From assembly GCA_907163375.1 (NCBI GenBank), contig CAJQUW010000597.1, positions 310,001-374,000 of the forward strand: a stretch of DNA of 64,000 bases, in the 5' to 3' direction. Positions 36,079-44,913 of the stretch are shown here, piece after piece (within the stretch, counting starts at the first letter, position 1; each line of letters opens with the position of its first letter). The DNA comes from Prostheceraeus crozeri. Lineage: Eukaryota; Platyhelminthes; Polycladida; Euryleptidae. The notes below the pieces were generated by a model that was not told the DNA's origin, made no database searches, and saw nothing but the letters and a program-made list of their open reading frames with translations. A program made the translations under genes and the position numbers.

Positions 36079-36277
36079 GTGAGTGCTCTGACAAGGTTTG
36101 CTATCAAACTTTGGGATTTAGGATAAAGCTAGGAATCATACTCTTTAACTTTGGTTGACGATTTTATTCCAACGTTTGCTATCAAATGTTTGATGACTTA
36201 GTCTTTCAATGCATATCAGCAAGTAGTATCCTGTAAACACTTGCTATCAAATTTTACTCTAGCTTTTCAGAATTATC

Positions 36278-37279
36278 ATGACTAAAACTCCGCGCTTTAT
36301 CGTTACTCAATGCTCCTGTGGTAGATTAGCAAGGGGCAGCGAATACCGTAAGCATATTAAAGAGGGGACGCTGGATCAACATGAGAGAGTGCATGTTTTT
36401 AAGGTCTGTGTTCATCATAGGGTGGTGTGTGATGAGGATGATGTTGAGGGTTTCCGGAAGGCGCATGAATCTTGCCCATCCGGAAAGATTGGAGCGCAGT
36501 CGTTTCGTAAGTGGATGAATGAATTAATTAAGGCAAAGGAGGAGTTGAATGCAGCAGTTATAAGTATTGAGGGTGCTGTAGCGAAGGATCGGGAAGTAGT
36601 GGTGAGTGAGGAGGAAGTAGAGGTAGAAGGAGTGATTGAGCGAGCGAGTCATGAGACTAGGAAGTTGATGGTCTCATTGTTTGGGAGTGAGTTGTCTGAT
36701 GAGTCGGATGGTGTGGTGGCTGAGCCTGTAGCGACATCATCGGCTAGGAAAGAGGCGCATGATACGGAGGCGTTTGTGAGATTGAAGGATCGTATGATGG
36801 ATATGGAGAGTGTGAATAGAAAAGTTTTGAAGGAGAATGATGAGTTGAAGGCTAAGGTTCAGGGTATAAAGGTGATGAGGGAGCAGTTGGAGGAGATGCG
36901 AGTGAAGGAGCAGGAGTGGTTGAAGGAAAGGAGTGGTATGATGAAGCGAGTGAAGGCGCCTGAGGGCTTAGAGTCGGAGTTGATGTGTGAGAAGAATGAG
37001 GTGGAGCGGATGCGAGGTGTTGTGAAGGAAGTGAAAGAGACGAAGGTGATTAACAGGCGGTTGGGGAGTGAAGTGGAAAAGTTGCGAGAGGTTGAGAGAA
37101 GAGTGAAGAGGAAGAGAGTGTATGAGGTCCACCTTCCCCTCTTTGAAAACGACATCTGCGATGTGCCGACTCTCACAGACGACCCCAATTCGACACAGAC
37201 ATGTTATGAAGGCGAAGGTGTGCGATGTCTCCACCTATCCATTAAAATGAGTGGCGATTTGGAAGACTTTATCGTCTGA
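36278..37279 (+). CDS. Cys/His-headed coiled-coil protein of the Polinton-like element
   Basis: An open frame of 333 codons, the first gene inside the left inverted repeat. Residues 12-51 hold a Cys/His cluster (CSC, HIKEG, CVHHRVVC), a possible zinc-binding head. From about 165 to 280 the protein is a long charged coiled coil rich in E, K and R with leucine heptads. The C-terminal 50 residues are less charged and end DLEDFIV. I do not recognise the family; a scaffold or structural role is only a guess. The coding strand from about 36550 to 37110 is strikingly poor in C, unlike neighbouring genes. Its promoter and leader appear to lie at the inner repeat edge. A GTAAGT...TTTTTTCAG pair at 37302-37363 just after the stop looks like a tiny 62-bp intron in the 3' UTR. 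Confidence 0.7.
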   Translation: MTKTPRFIVTQCSCGRLARGSEYRKHIKEGTLDQHERVHVFKVCVHHRVVCDEDDVEGFRKAHESCPSGKIGAQSFRKWMNELIKAKEELNAAVISIEGAVAKDREVVVSEEEVEVEGVIERASHETRKLMVSLFGSELSDESDGVVAEPVATSSARKEAHDTEAFVRLKDRMMDMESVNRKVLKENDELKAKVQGIKVMREQLEEMRVKEQEWLKERSGMMKRVKAPEGLESELMCEKNEVERMRGVVKEVKETKVINRRLGSEVEKLREVERRVKRKRVYEVHLPLFENDICDVPTLTDDPNSTQTCYEGEGVRCLHLSIKMSGDLEDFIV

Positions 37280-37410
37280 AAAGTTGTAAAGAAAAAGCCG
37301 AGTAAGTTACTTCAACATGATCATTTCCTTGCCGCCTCTAATCTCCTTTTCTTTTTTTTTCAGAGTTTTTGCAGAAGTGAGAGTGTCGGTGGACGGAGAA
37401 TGACCCATAG

Positions 37411-37559
37411 GCTCTTTTAAGGGCCAACCTTCTAATGCAGCTAAAGCGGTCCCAAGCCCGCCACATATCTACGGATATGGAATGCAGAGGGGAAGAAAAA
37501 TGATGAATGGAATGAAGGGAGGACATTCATGCGCCACACGCAACACATCATAGACTTCT
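37411..37559 (+). repeat. Internal inverted repeat, left copy
   Basis: About 149 bp starting GCTCTTTTAAGGGCCAACC and containing GTCCCAAGCCCGCCACATAT. It is nearly identical to the reverse complement of 45478-45628. It is a second inverted pair inside the terminal ones and contains no plausible gene. Confidence 0.85.
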
Positions 37560-37565
37560 GTTTTA

Positions 37566-37850
37566 GTTTTACTGCAGCACACATTGATGTATAGTTAGAA
37601 AAGTTTGATCATGATGTTTTATTCGTGAGTGTCGTTAGAAAGTGTATCATGGTTTGTAAAAGTTTTACTGCTACACAGATTGATGTATAGTTAGAAAGTT
37701 TGATCATCGAACTTTATTCGTGAGTGTCATCAGAAAGTGTATCATGATTTGTAAAAGTTTTACTGCGACACAGGTTGATCTATAGTTAGAAAAGTTTGAT
37801 CATGATGTTTTATGAAACACATATGTCATAAAATGTAAGCGTTAGTGTAG
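37566..37850 (+). repeat. Tandem repeat, 95-96 bp unit, three copies
   Basis: Copies begin at 37566, 37662 and 37757 with GTTTTACTGC and contain TGTATAGTTAGAAA(A)GTTTGATCA. Related units in opposite orientation lie at about 45245-45440, next to the partner internal repeat. Role unknown; replication, packaging or regulatory functions are speculative. Confidence 0.8.
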
Positions 37851-37995
37851 TCAACTAGTTTTTACTACAACTCATGTTTGTGAAAGTAAAGTATTAGATT
37901 ACACAGAGTCATCAATACTCTCAAAGGTGTACAAGTCATATCAAGCATATTCAACTGAGTGTCCATTCCTGACACTCATGATCATTTGAAATTAT

Positions 37996-38509
37996 TTGAA
38001 GATGAAAAGTTGCATTCGTTTCCCAACTTCATGGTCTGTAGCAAGAGAGCTTGGCTATTCATTGAAGGCTATAGAAAGTGTTACAAATGTAAATGAAAAT
38101 ATTAAAGCTGACGCTTTAGTTGAAAGACCAATGGATCTAGATGAGCATGCTATGAATCATCACTTGGATCGAAGATGGATGGAGGATTTTTCCATGCTGC
38201 AATGTAATGATAGTAAAAATGGGATGAAATTGGTGCGATCTGTAGTGAAAAAGAAAAAAAGTGACATTTGCAACTGATTTGTCAAGTAACTCTATCAATA
38301 AAAGTGACTTTAGAAAGAAATTGGAAGAAGAGACGTTTAAATTATTATGTGAACGGAACTGCGTTGAGTGTTTTAAAAGGGAGCAATCCCTTCTCTTTTT
38401 ACCATGTTGTCATTCTGTTATGTGTTCTACGTGCTATGTACCTTTGGAAACTATGTTGTGTCCCATCTGTGATCAAGAAATAATTTCAACAGTCAATGTA
38501 TATAAATGA
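37996..38509 (+). CDS. UBA-like plus RING finger gene region (IAP-like C-terminal half)
   Basis: The downstream part encodes a C-terminal RING finger: CVEC, then FLPCCHSVMCSTC, then CPIC. The placement at the very C terminus and the F-L-P-C-x-H-x3-C-x2-C spacing resemble the RING E3 of inhibitor-of-apoptosis proteins; the loop before the last Cys pair is two residues longer than usual in IAPs. The upstream part has SVARELGYSLKAIESV and ADALVE, resembling the UBA domain that precedes the RING in several IAPs. No BIR domain was seen. A role in ubiquitin transfer or blocking host cell death is inferred. The region is not fully open as one frame. It sits between the internal repeats and the virion genes. 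Confidence 0.6.
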
Positions 38510-38547
38510 TGTTGATGCAATCCTAGTCGAATTTAAAACAGTCATCT

Positions 38548-38832
38548 ATGACCATGGCACCGCCGTATCTTCGTCTCATTGAAATGAAAAAGCATGATTA
38601 TACAAGACAGTGGATTCTTGTGTTGGAAAAACTATTATCATCCAGTGATTGTAGAGAGATGATACATCGTTTGAGTAATGCAATCATCATTCACGCCAAC
38701 TGTGAAGATGTTGACTATATGCTATCTTATAATTTTAAACCAAATCAGTTTACGAATACACTTTCATCACTGTTACATCATGGTATTCTTTCATTACCTT
38801 GCTTGGAGTTATGTATTCTACACGTTGCTTAG
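38548..38832 (+). CDS. Small protein of unknown function (Polinton-like element)
   Basis: An open frame of 94 codons beginning at an ATG (MTMAPPYLRLIEMKKHDY). It looks helical, with LVLEKLLSSSDC, and overlaps the start of the next gene by about 50 bases, as is common in compact viral genomes. I recognise no domain. Placement between two supported genes and colinearity are the main reasons for calling it. Confidence 0.45.
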   Translation: MTMAPPYLRLIEMKKHDYTRQWILVLEKLLSSSDCREMIHRLSNAIIIHANCEDVDYMLSYNFKPNQFTNTLSSLLHHGILSLPCLELCILHVA

Positions 38833-39142
38833 GGGAAGCCTTTTCCACTTAAGCACAATTGATGCAAAGGCATTAAACTTTACAAATATCGTCATACAAA
38901 CAGATTGTTCATGTCTGGCTCATAACATATCAGCAAACGACACAGCTGAACTGTTTCCATTGAACTATAGTACCTCACTGAATGATACATTACGGCTACC
39001 CACACATGTATCTGCTTCTGACTATCCTACTGGTACTGTGGCTGTTCTCAGTGTATTGCTTTTTACTAGTGCTGTACTCAATGTCTTCCTCTATTTCATT
39101 GCGTTTACGACGGTGATGTTTCGACGCTGCTGTCGTGTTTAA
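38780..39142 (+). CDS. Small single-pass membrane glycoprotein-like ORF
   Basis: From the ATG at 38780 it encodes about 120 residues. An N-terminal hydrophobic stretch (MVFFHYLAWSYVFYTLL) could be a signal peptide. The middle has at least five N-glycosylation sequons (NFT, NIS, NDT, NYS, NDT). A strong membrane segment follows (TVAVLSVLLFTSAVLNVFLY and on), then the basic tail FRRCCRV. This is the layout of a type I membrane protein with a glycosylated ectodomain of about 70 residues. The family is not recognised. It lies just upstream of the core-like and ATPase genes. Confidence 0.55.
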   Translation: MVFFHYLAWSYVFYTLLRGSLFHLSTIDAKALNFTNIVIQTDCSCLAHNISANDTAELFPLNYSTSLNDTLRLPTHVSASDYPTGTVAVLSVLLFTSAVLNVFLYFIAFTTVMFRRCCRV

Positions 39143-39173
39143 GCAAAGATCACTCTAACATCCGCCTGTAAAA

Positions 39174-39575
39174 ATGGCTAGACGTCGTTCATCTCACCGT
39201 TCACGCAGACAAAAGTGTCAATCAAATGCAAACAAAAAATTCTGTCTCACGCTTCGTCGCTTATTAAAATTAAAGCCATCTCATCGATTTGAGGCAATGA
39301 AGCTGGCAAACAACGCCTTCATTCGTAAAATGTGTGCGGAAATACGAAAAGTGCGTTATATGACATTAAATAGCAAAAAGGCCAATGCAATTGCCAGACA
39401 TGGTAAAGTTCTTCGTACCTTGAGCAATCCAAAAACATCAATTCCTACAAAGCGCAAACTATTATCACAACGTGGTGGCTTCTTACCACTTTTAGCGCCT
39501 ATCATCATGGCAGCTGCCGGTCCTGCTTTGGGAGGTTTAGCTGGTGCTCTCGCAAATAAAGCCATTAATGGATAG
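39174..39575 (+). CDS. Basic small virion/core-like protein
   Basis: 133 codons from ATG. The N terminus is Arg/Ser/Lys-rich (MARRRSSHRSRRQK), the middle is basic with LRTLSNPKTSIPTKRKLLSQ, and the C terminus is a glycine/alanine-rich hydrophobic helix (RGGFLPLLAPIIMAAAGPAL and on). I recall this pattern, basic body plus R-K-L-L-x-x-x-G-G-F-L-P tail, from small proteins encoded beside the ATPase in animal Polinton/adinto-like elements. It is comparable in style to adenoviral core or minor capsid peptides that bind DNA or membranes. The function is inferred, not shown. Confidence 0.65.
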   Translation: MARRRSSHRSRRQKCQSNANKKFCLTLRRLLKLKPSHRFEAMKLANNAFIRKMCAEIRKVRYMTLNSKKANAIARHGKVLRTLSNPKTSIPTKRKLLSQRGGFLPLLAPIIMAAAGPALGGLAGALANKAING

Positions 39576-39614
39576 ATACTAAGTTAAATGGTATGACTTT
39601 TCATCAAAATCAAC

Positions 39615-40235
39615 TTGGATTTCCGTTTACGTTGTAATCGCACTATGTGTATCGTAGGACCCTCTCATAGTGGGAAGACACATTTAACACTGCAATTGTT
39701 GGAGCGTCGTAATGAGATTTTTGACTGCATACCGAATCGTGTTGTTTGGTGCTATGGAATTTATCAACCTAACTTACATCGTGAATTGGTTGGTAAGGGT
39801 TACTTGGTTCAACCGGGGATTATCAGCACTGCTGATATTCAACCCTATGATATTATCATTCTTGATGATTTACTTAATGAGAGTAAGAACTCACAAGAAG
39901 TAACTGCTATGTTTACCAAGGCTGCTCATCATAAACCATGCTTTATCATTTTTATTATACAAAATCTTTTTCCAAGCGGAAAGGAAGCACGGACTCGAAG
40001 TCTAAACACACATTACTACATCATCCTTAAAAATCCTCGCGATAAAAGTCAAGTTGAATTCCTATCTCGACAAGTTCTTCCTCGCAAGTCAAAAGCATTG
40101 ATTGAAGTATTTGAGGCTGCTACGGAAAAACCCTATAATTATTTATTTTTGGACTTTAGCCAGGAGTGTCCTGAAGATTATCGCTTACGCAGTCATCTCT
40201 TTGAGAAACCCATGATCATATATAAATTGTTATGA
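39615..40235 (+). CDS. A32/FtsK-like genome packaging ATPase
   Basis: The readable frame of 206 residues has a Walker A loop GPSHSGKT at 15-22 and a Walker B strand YDIIILDDLL at about 78-87. In between lies NRVVWCYGIYQPN, the W-C-Y-G signature I associate with Polinton and adinto-like packaging ATPases. Further on, HHKPCFIIFIIQNLFPSG fits the sensor strand. Such ATPases drive DNA into the capsid. The next gene overlaps its stop codon by four bases (ATGA), typical of compact viral gene order. The gene belongs to a broken element and I make no claim that it is intact. Confidence 0.85.
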   Translation: MDFRLRCNRTMCIVGPSHSGKTHLTLQLLERRNEIFDCIPNRVVWCYGIYQPNLHRELVGKGYLVQPGIISTADIQPYDIIILDDLLNESKNSQEVTAMFTKAAHHKPCFIIFIIQNLFPSGKEARTRSLNTHYYIILKNPRDKSQVEFLSRQVLPRKSKALIEVFEAATEKPYNYLFLDFSQECPEDYRLRSHLFEKPMIIYKLL

Positions 40236-40876
40236 GTGGTTTTCAACGCATGATTGCTATTCCACAAGAAGAATATATACATCTGACTACAATGCAGAGT
40301 GTTCGTCAACCTTGGGCAAATCAAATGTCACAACTTAATCAGCAATATGAACAAGAAGCTGTACAAAATAAAAATCCATATGATCGTTTGATAAAGCAGA
40401 GTTCTACCTTAGAAGAAATGAAACAATTGAAAGAAAAAATACGCAATGATCTTTCGCTTGGTTCACCCAAACCCTATCGCAATCGCGCACTGAGCTTATA
40501 TCGAAGTCTCGAACCCAACTTGAAAATCACACAACGAGGTGAAGTGGTGGGTGATGATGGTGCAGTCATTAGGGACTCAAGAGTGGAAGATTTAATTAAT
40601 CATGCTGTTCGTGATCGTCGTCGTCACTTTACACCTACAAGATGGGAGTTCTTTTTAAAAAATAGGAAGAAATTCAATGTCCCAAAAGCAATTCTTGGTC
40701 GTGATACCTTACAGGAAATGGAAAATGATTCTACAGCTAGGAAGAGAAAGTTGCAAAGTGTAGAGAGACCTAAAAAGAGAATCAAGCAAACTTTGAAAAC
40801 ACCCGAGAAGTTGCCGAAGCGTATACCAAAACCTTCAACACGTTATCCATCATTTGATTTTATCACAGACTTTTAA
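40232..40876 (+). CDS. Conserved Polinton/adinto-like protein of unknown function
   Basis: 214 codons, overlapping the ATPase stop (ATGA). Landmarks: an N-terminal MIAIPQEEYIHL, the central PYRNRALSLYRSLEPNLK, then LINHAVRDRRRHFTPTRWEF and NVPKAILGRDTLQEME, and a highly basic tail (RPKKRIKQTLKTPEKLPKRI) before FDFITDF. I recall the I-P-x-x-x-Y start and the H-A-V-R-D-R-R-R block from proteins at this position in other animal elements of this kind, but know no assigned function. The basic tail suggests nucleic-acid contact or nuclear import. Confidence 0.6.
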   Translation: MSGFQRMIAIPQEEYIHLTTMQSVRQPWANQMSQLNQQYEQEAVQNKNPYDRLIKQSSTLEEMKQLKEKIRNDLSLGSPKPYRNRALSLYRSLEPNLKITQRGEVVGDDGAVIRDSRVEDLINHAVRDRRRHFTPTRWEFFLKNRKKFNVPKAILGRDTLQEMENDSTARKRKLQSVERPKKRIKQTLKTPEKLPKRIPKPSTRYPSFDFITDF

Positions 40877-41070
40877 TGAAGAAGCTATGTTGCATCCCAT
40901 GTTCAGAGTTGCCAAACATTCATGTGTCATTGAACTGCTTAAGTACATGTTGTAAAAGTGATTCATACAAGACGGCTCAAAAAAGTAGCAAAAGCAGGAC
41001 TCAAACACAAACGCAAACCCTGACGGAGAAAAAGACTGATACTTTGAGGCAAATAAACAATCCCTCTTAA
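40876..41070 (+). CDS. Possible small cysteine-rich protein
   Basis: 64 codons whose ATG overlaps the previous stop (TAATG). The N half is Cys-rich (KKLCCIPC, LSTCCKSD) and the C half is Ser/Thr/Gln-rich with TQTQTQT. No family recognised. Stop-start overlap and filling of the gap before the integrase support it weakly. Confidence 0.35.
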   Translation: MKKLCCIPCSELPNIHVSLNCLSTCCKSDSYKTAQKSSKSRTQTQTQTLTEKKTDTLRQINNPS

Positions 41071-41076
41071 TAGACG

Positions 41077-42148
41077 ATGGATGAACATCTGAAATCAATG
41101 TACTATAACCCAAAGCATTATGCAGGTTATGCTTCAATGAAAAAGTTGTCACAAGCAAGTGGTTATTCACAGAAACAAGTGAAGAGATGGTTAAAAGCTC
41201 AACCTGCATATACGTACATTGCACACACAAGCTCAAAAACGTTATCCTACCCGTTCTTATATCGTTCATGATATTGATGAACAATGGCAAGCAGATTTGG
41301 CGGGTGTTTCTTTATTAGCTAAAAAGAATAAAGGCTATCGCTTTCTCCTAACTGTCATTGACTTATTTTCTCGTTATGCTTGGGTTCAACCACTCAAGAC
41401 AAAGCGTGGTGAAGAAGTGGTCGAGGCTTTCCAAAATATTTTCATTGAAGGACGCATTCCCACACGTATTCAGACTGATCAAGGGAAAGAGTTTGAAAAC
41501 AGACATGTGCGTGCTTTATTTCGCAAACACAACATTGAACTGTTTAGTGTGAAAAGTGCATATAAGGCTGCAGTGGTCGAGCGCTTTAACCGTACACTGA
41601 AAACTCGCCTATGGCGCTATTTCACTGCAAAAGTAACACAAAAGTGGACAGATGTATTACAAGATACTGTACACGCTTACAATCATTCTGTCCATCGTAT
41701 GATTGGTCACAAACCTGCTGACATAGCTCCAGACATGGTGGATACAATCCGTGAAATCAATGGTAAACGCAGGCAACCATCACAAGGTAAACGTGACATT
41801 CAGGTTGGTGACAAAGTTCGCATTTCCAAGGTGAAAAGTGTGTTTGCGAAAGGATATCTTCCCAATTGGACGGAAGAAATATTTACTGTCTCTGAGGTTA
41901 ACAAGAAATTTAAGTCCACTACCTACAAGCTTCGCGATTATCATGGTGAAGGGATTGAAGGGAGTTTTTATCGTCATGAGATAACACCCATCACCAAAGA
42001 AGATGATGACTACATGGTTGAAAAGATACTTCGCCACCAAATGCGACAAGGGGAAAAGTGGAGCCTGGTGAAATGGGCTGGCTATCCAAATTCAATGAAC
42101 AGTTGGATTCGTCATTCTGACCTTTATCGTGTTAGTCAACGTTCCTAA
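41077..42148 (+). CDS. DDE (RVE) integrase region with C-terminal chromodomain
   Basis: The upstream part holds a small helix-turn-helix-like stretch (KKLSQASGYSQKQVKRWL). The main part is a retroviral-type integrase core: the first Asp in WQADLAG, the second in IQTDQGKEF and the Glu in AVVERFNRTLK, with LLTVIDLFSRYAWVQP between. An SH3-like region (VGDKVRISK) follows. The C terminus is a chromodomain, YMVEKILRHQ then WSLVKWAGYPNSMNSW, which binds modified histone tails in relatives. This enzyme inserts the linear element and explains the 6-bp duplications. The region is not one fully open frame. Confidence 0.85.
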
Positions 42149-42189
42149 GCAAAGTAATGAATTGTGTAAATATAAATAAATAAATACCT

Positions 42190-44037
42190 ATGGATCAAAC
42201 TGCTACGTTTTATTCTGCCCCCTCCTATGCTAGTCATGGAGCTGGCTTTCCCGTTTATGCTGGATCGAGACGTCAAAAAGGGGGTAGTCTATTGGGTGCT
42301 GTCAAAGGTATGATGCTCCCCACTATCGCAAATGTGAGAAAATCAGCTTTAAAGGAAGCTGTAGGATTAGCAGCAGATGTAGCAAGTGATGCACTTTCAG
42401 GAAGATTGCCGATTCGTGAATCGCTAAAGCGTCATGGAATACAGCGTTTGAAGAATGTCGGTAAGGCTGGTATCAGGTCTGTCATCAGTCATATCAATCC
42501 ACTCTCTACTTCAGGCAAACGTAAGCGAAGAGCATCTCGTATACCTCCTAGCAAACGCAGACGACGTGGACTGTTTTTAAATATGGAATGTAAAACCACA
42601 TCCCTTTGCTTATTTGATAGAACACATATACAGACGGATATCATTAGAAATTATGTATCCATTCGTTATCCACAGACGAGTATTGATTCTGGTAGTGTCA
42701 TTGAATTTTCAATACCAGGAAATGATGCTGAGTACATCGATGTAAATGACATCAATCTACATGTTAAGTTTAAGATAGTAAATAAGGACGGTACCAACCT
42801 TGATGATAAGGACAAAGTAGCCGTGAATAACTTGGCAATAGCAACGCTCTTCAAGGATGTATCATTGACCATTGGTGAAACTCGGGTTGAAGGTGGTCAA
42901 CACCGTTATCCCTATCTCGGTTATTTTTCAACAGTCAAGCAGTTCCAGCCACAAGCACAAAAGAGTCACATGGATGTTATGGGTTGGTGTAAAGATGAAG
43001 CTGGTAAATTTGATAGTGACAAAAACAATGGATTTGTCACTCGTGAAAAGTGGACTGCAGAAAGTAGGGTGTGTGAATTATATGGTCCCCTATACTTGGA
43101 CTTTTTCCGTCAATCACGTTTCTTAATGTCAAAAGTAGACATGCGAGTTCATCTCTTACCGAACGATCCTAAATTTGTATTGAATTCTTATGGAGCAAAG
43201 ACTGAGTTTAAGATTGTGTTTGAAAGTGTTAGACTTTATGTGCGACGAATGACAGTGAATCCTTCGGTGATTAATGGTCACGAGATGGGTTTGAAGAAGT
43301 ATGATGCTCTTTATGATGTAAATCATACTGAGATCCATAGTTTCACCATTCCTCGTGCGCAAAAGAGCTTTGTTAAAGATAGTTTGTTTCCTATACAATC
43401 GCCAAAAATGATCATTGTGGGATTGATTGCAAATGATGCATAGAATGGTAATATATCGAAGAATCCCCTCAACTTTGAACACTTAGGTTTAAATCAAATC
43501 GGATTGTATCGCGATACCGATTGCATTCCTGGTACTCCTTTTTGCCCAGACTTTGCTAATGGTCATTATTCTCGCTCATATCAAAATACTATGGAAGCCT
43601 TTAAATACTGGAATACTGATGACACCAATGGTTTGACCTATGATGAAATACATGGTAAAACGGTCATTCACATTTCAAAAGAGTTGACAAAGATTTTAGG
43701 ATTCAAACGTGACATATTCTACGACGAGAAGTATTGTGGCTCAACATCCTTGCTCGATATGAATATCAATCACTTCTACATTTACACTAACTTTATCCAT
43801 TCAACACAAGTTGGTGGTCAAATGGTTCCCCTTTTAAGATATATTCCTATTGACAGTGGCGACTTTGGTGTGACCATGCACAGGGAGTTCCTGAACAAAG
43901 TATACATTCCAGTCAATGTATCACGATTATCCCATTGCAAATTTGGTATCTATGATGATAGTGGTAATCCTATTCAATTCATTGGTGGTCGTACTGTCTT
44001 AACACTTCATTTTCGTCAGATAACATCAAATCACTAA
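42190..44037 (+). CDS. Capsid gene region, F54H12.2-like family
   Basis: The first about 125 residues are a glycine/hydrophobic and Arg-rich segment (GGSLLGAVKGMMLPTIANV, then IPPSKRRRRG) resembling small core or minor capsid peptides. The main part carries landmarks I recall from the F54H12.2-like family found in many invertebrate genomes: DAEYIDVNDINLHVKFKIV, NKDGTNLDDKD, LFKDVSLTIGETRV, YPYLGYF, DEAGKFD and FCPDFANGHY. The end of the region (from about VIHISKELTKILGFKR, with PLLRYIPID and GRTVLTLHFRQ) resembles a small virion protein usually encoded next to it. By gene neighbourhood this is the major capsid region, with a likely double jelly-roll fold. It is not one fully open frame. Confidence 0.7.
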
Positions 44038-44145
44038 TGTTGCGTGTGGCGCAGTCAATGTCTTTTCTTTCTTGATTAGGTGGCCGTTAAGGCCGTGGTC
44101 TCATAAAGACCGTTTGGGGCATTCTCTGTCTCATCAAAGAGCTTT

Positions 44146-44331
44146 TCACTCCTGAAAGTCAGCCTCGTTTATGAAAGGCTCACTCTCAACCGTTTGTAGA
44201 GTGAGCTGCTTGTAGCCTTCAATCATTTGTCTCTCTTCCTCTTCCTCTTTTTGTTGAAACTTTCTCTCAACTTCCTTCTTCGTAGGAGTTGAGGTAGCAA
44301 GAGGTGTGAATGTTTCCTCTTTGTCGCACAT
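44146..44331 (-). CDS. Short acidic/coiled-coil protein (Polinton-like element)
   Basis: 61 codons from the ATG at 44331: MCDKEETFTPLATSTPTK, then ERKFQQKEEEEERQM, ending NEADFQE. A TATA box (TATATAAAG on the minus strand, 44369-44361) lies 30 bp upstream of the ATG. It faces away from the next gene and shares an upstream region with it. No family recognised. Confidence 0.55.
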   Translation of the reverse strand: MCDKEETFTPLATSTPTKKEVERKFQQKEEEEERQMIEGYKQLTLQTVESEPFINEADFQE

Positions 44332-44484
44332 GACTATGATAGTAAAATGGAAACACTCTTCTTTATATATGAGAATGATGCAGTGTGATTGATAAATGGC
44401 TGCCGTCAATTAGAGGGCACGAAGCAGGGAGAGAGAATCTATATAAGTGCGGTGCAATGACCATTTCCTCATAATATCATTAAA
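44332..44484. promoter_or_regulatory. Divergent promoter
   Basis: 153 bp separate two head-to-head ATGs. TATATAAG at 44440-44447 serves the plus-strand gene, whose ATG is 38 bp further on. TATATAAAG at 44369-44361 serves the minus-strand gene. Confidence 0.6.
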
Positions 44485-44913
44485 ATGGATACACCACCGA
44501 ACGCCTATGCCTTGCTCATGCCCAATGCCCCTCGCAAGAGGCAAGTGAAAACCATTTACGATGGTGAGGTCGAGCCGCTAAAGTTGGAGGACGAAACCAT
44601 CATCATCTCCGACGATGAAACCATCATCTCCGACGATGAAACCATCTCCGACGATGAAACCTTCTCCGAAGATGAAACCATCTCCGACGATGAGACGGAG
44701 AAGTCAGTGGTGCAGTATGGTGACTGTGATATTCTGCGAGGTGCATTCCTCAGTGTGTCAGCGAAAGACATTGTAAATGAGAATGATATCAACATTTTAC
44801 GAGGTTGGCAAGAGCTCTTCTCCCCAAATAGTCAACCTCGCAATGAAGAGGAGTTTGATTATGTTAATGTTATGTTTCGCCTTGTGGTGAAACGCATTGC
44901 CGATTTGGAATAA
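44485..44913 (+). CDS. Acidic repeat protein (ISDDET repeats)
   Basis: 142 codons. The N terminus (MDTPPNAYALLMPNAPRKRQ) is followed by an acidic array of about five I-S-D-D-E-T units, each an ideal casein kinase II site, encoded by in-phase DNA repeats of 15-21 bp (GAAACCATC(ATC)TCCGACGAT). The C-terminal 70 residues are better ordered (INILRGWQELFSPNSQ, then NVMFRLVVKRIADLE). No family recognised; an acidic transactivator-like or histone-chaperone-like role is only a guess. It has its own TATA box. Confidence 0.6.
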   Translation: MDTPPNAYALLMPNAPRKRQVKTIYDGEVEPLKLEDETIIISDDETIISDDETISDDETFSEDETISDDETEKSVVQYGDCDILRGAFLSVSAKDIVNENDINILRGWQELFSPNSQPRNEEEFDYVNVMFRLVVKRIADLE

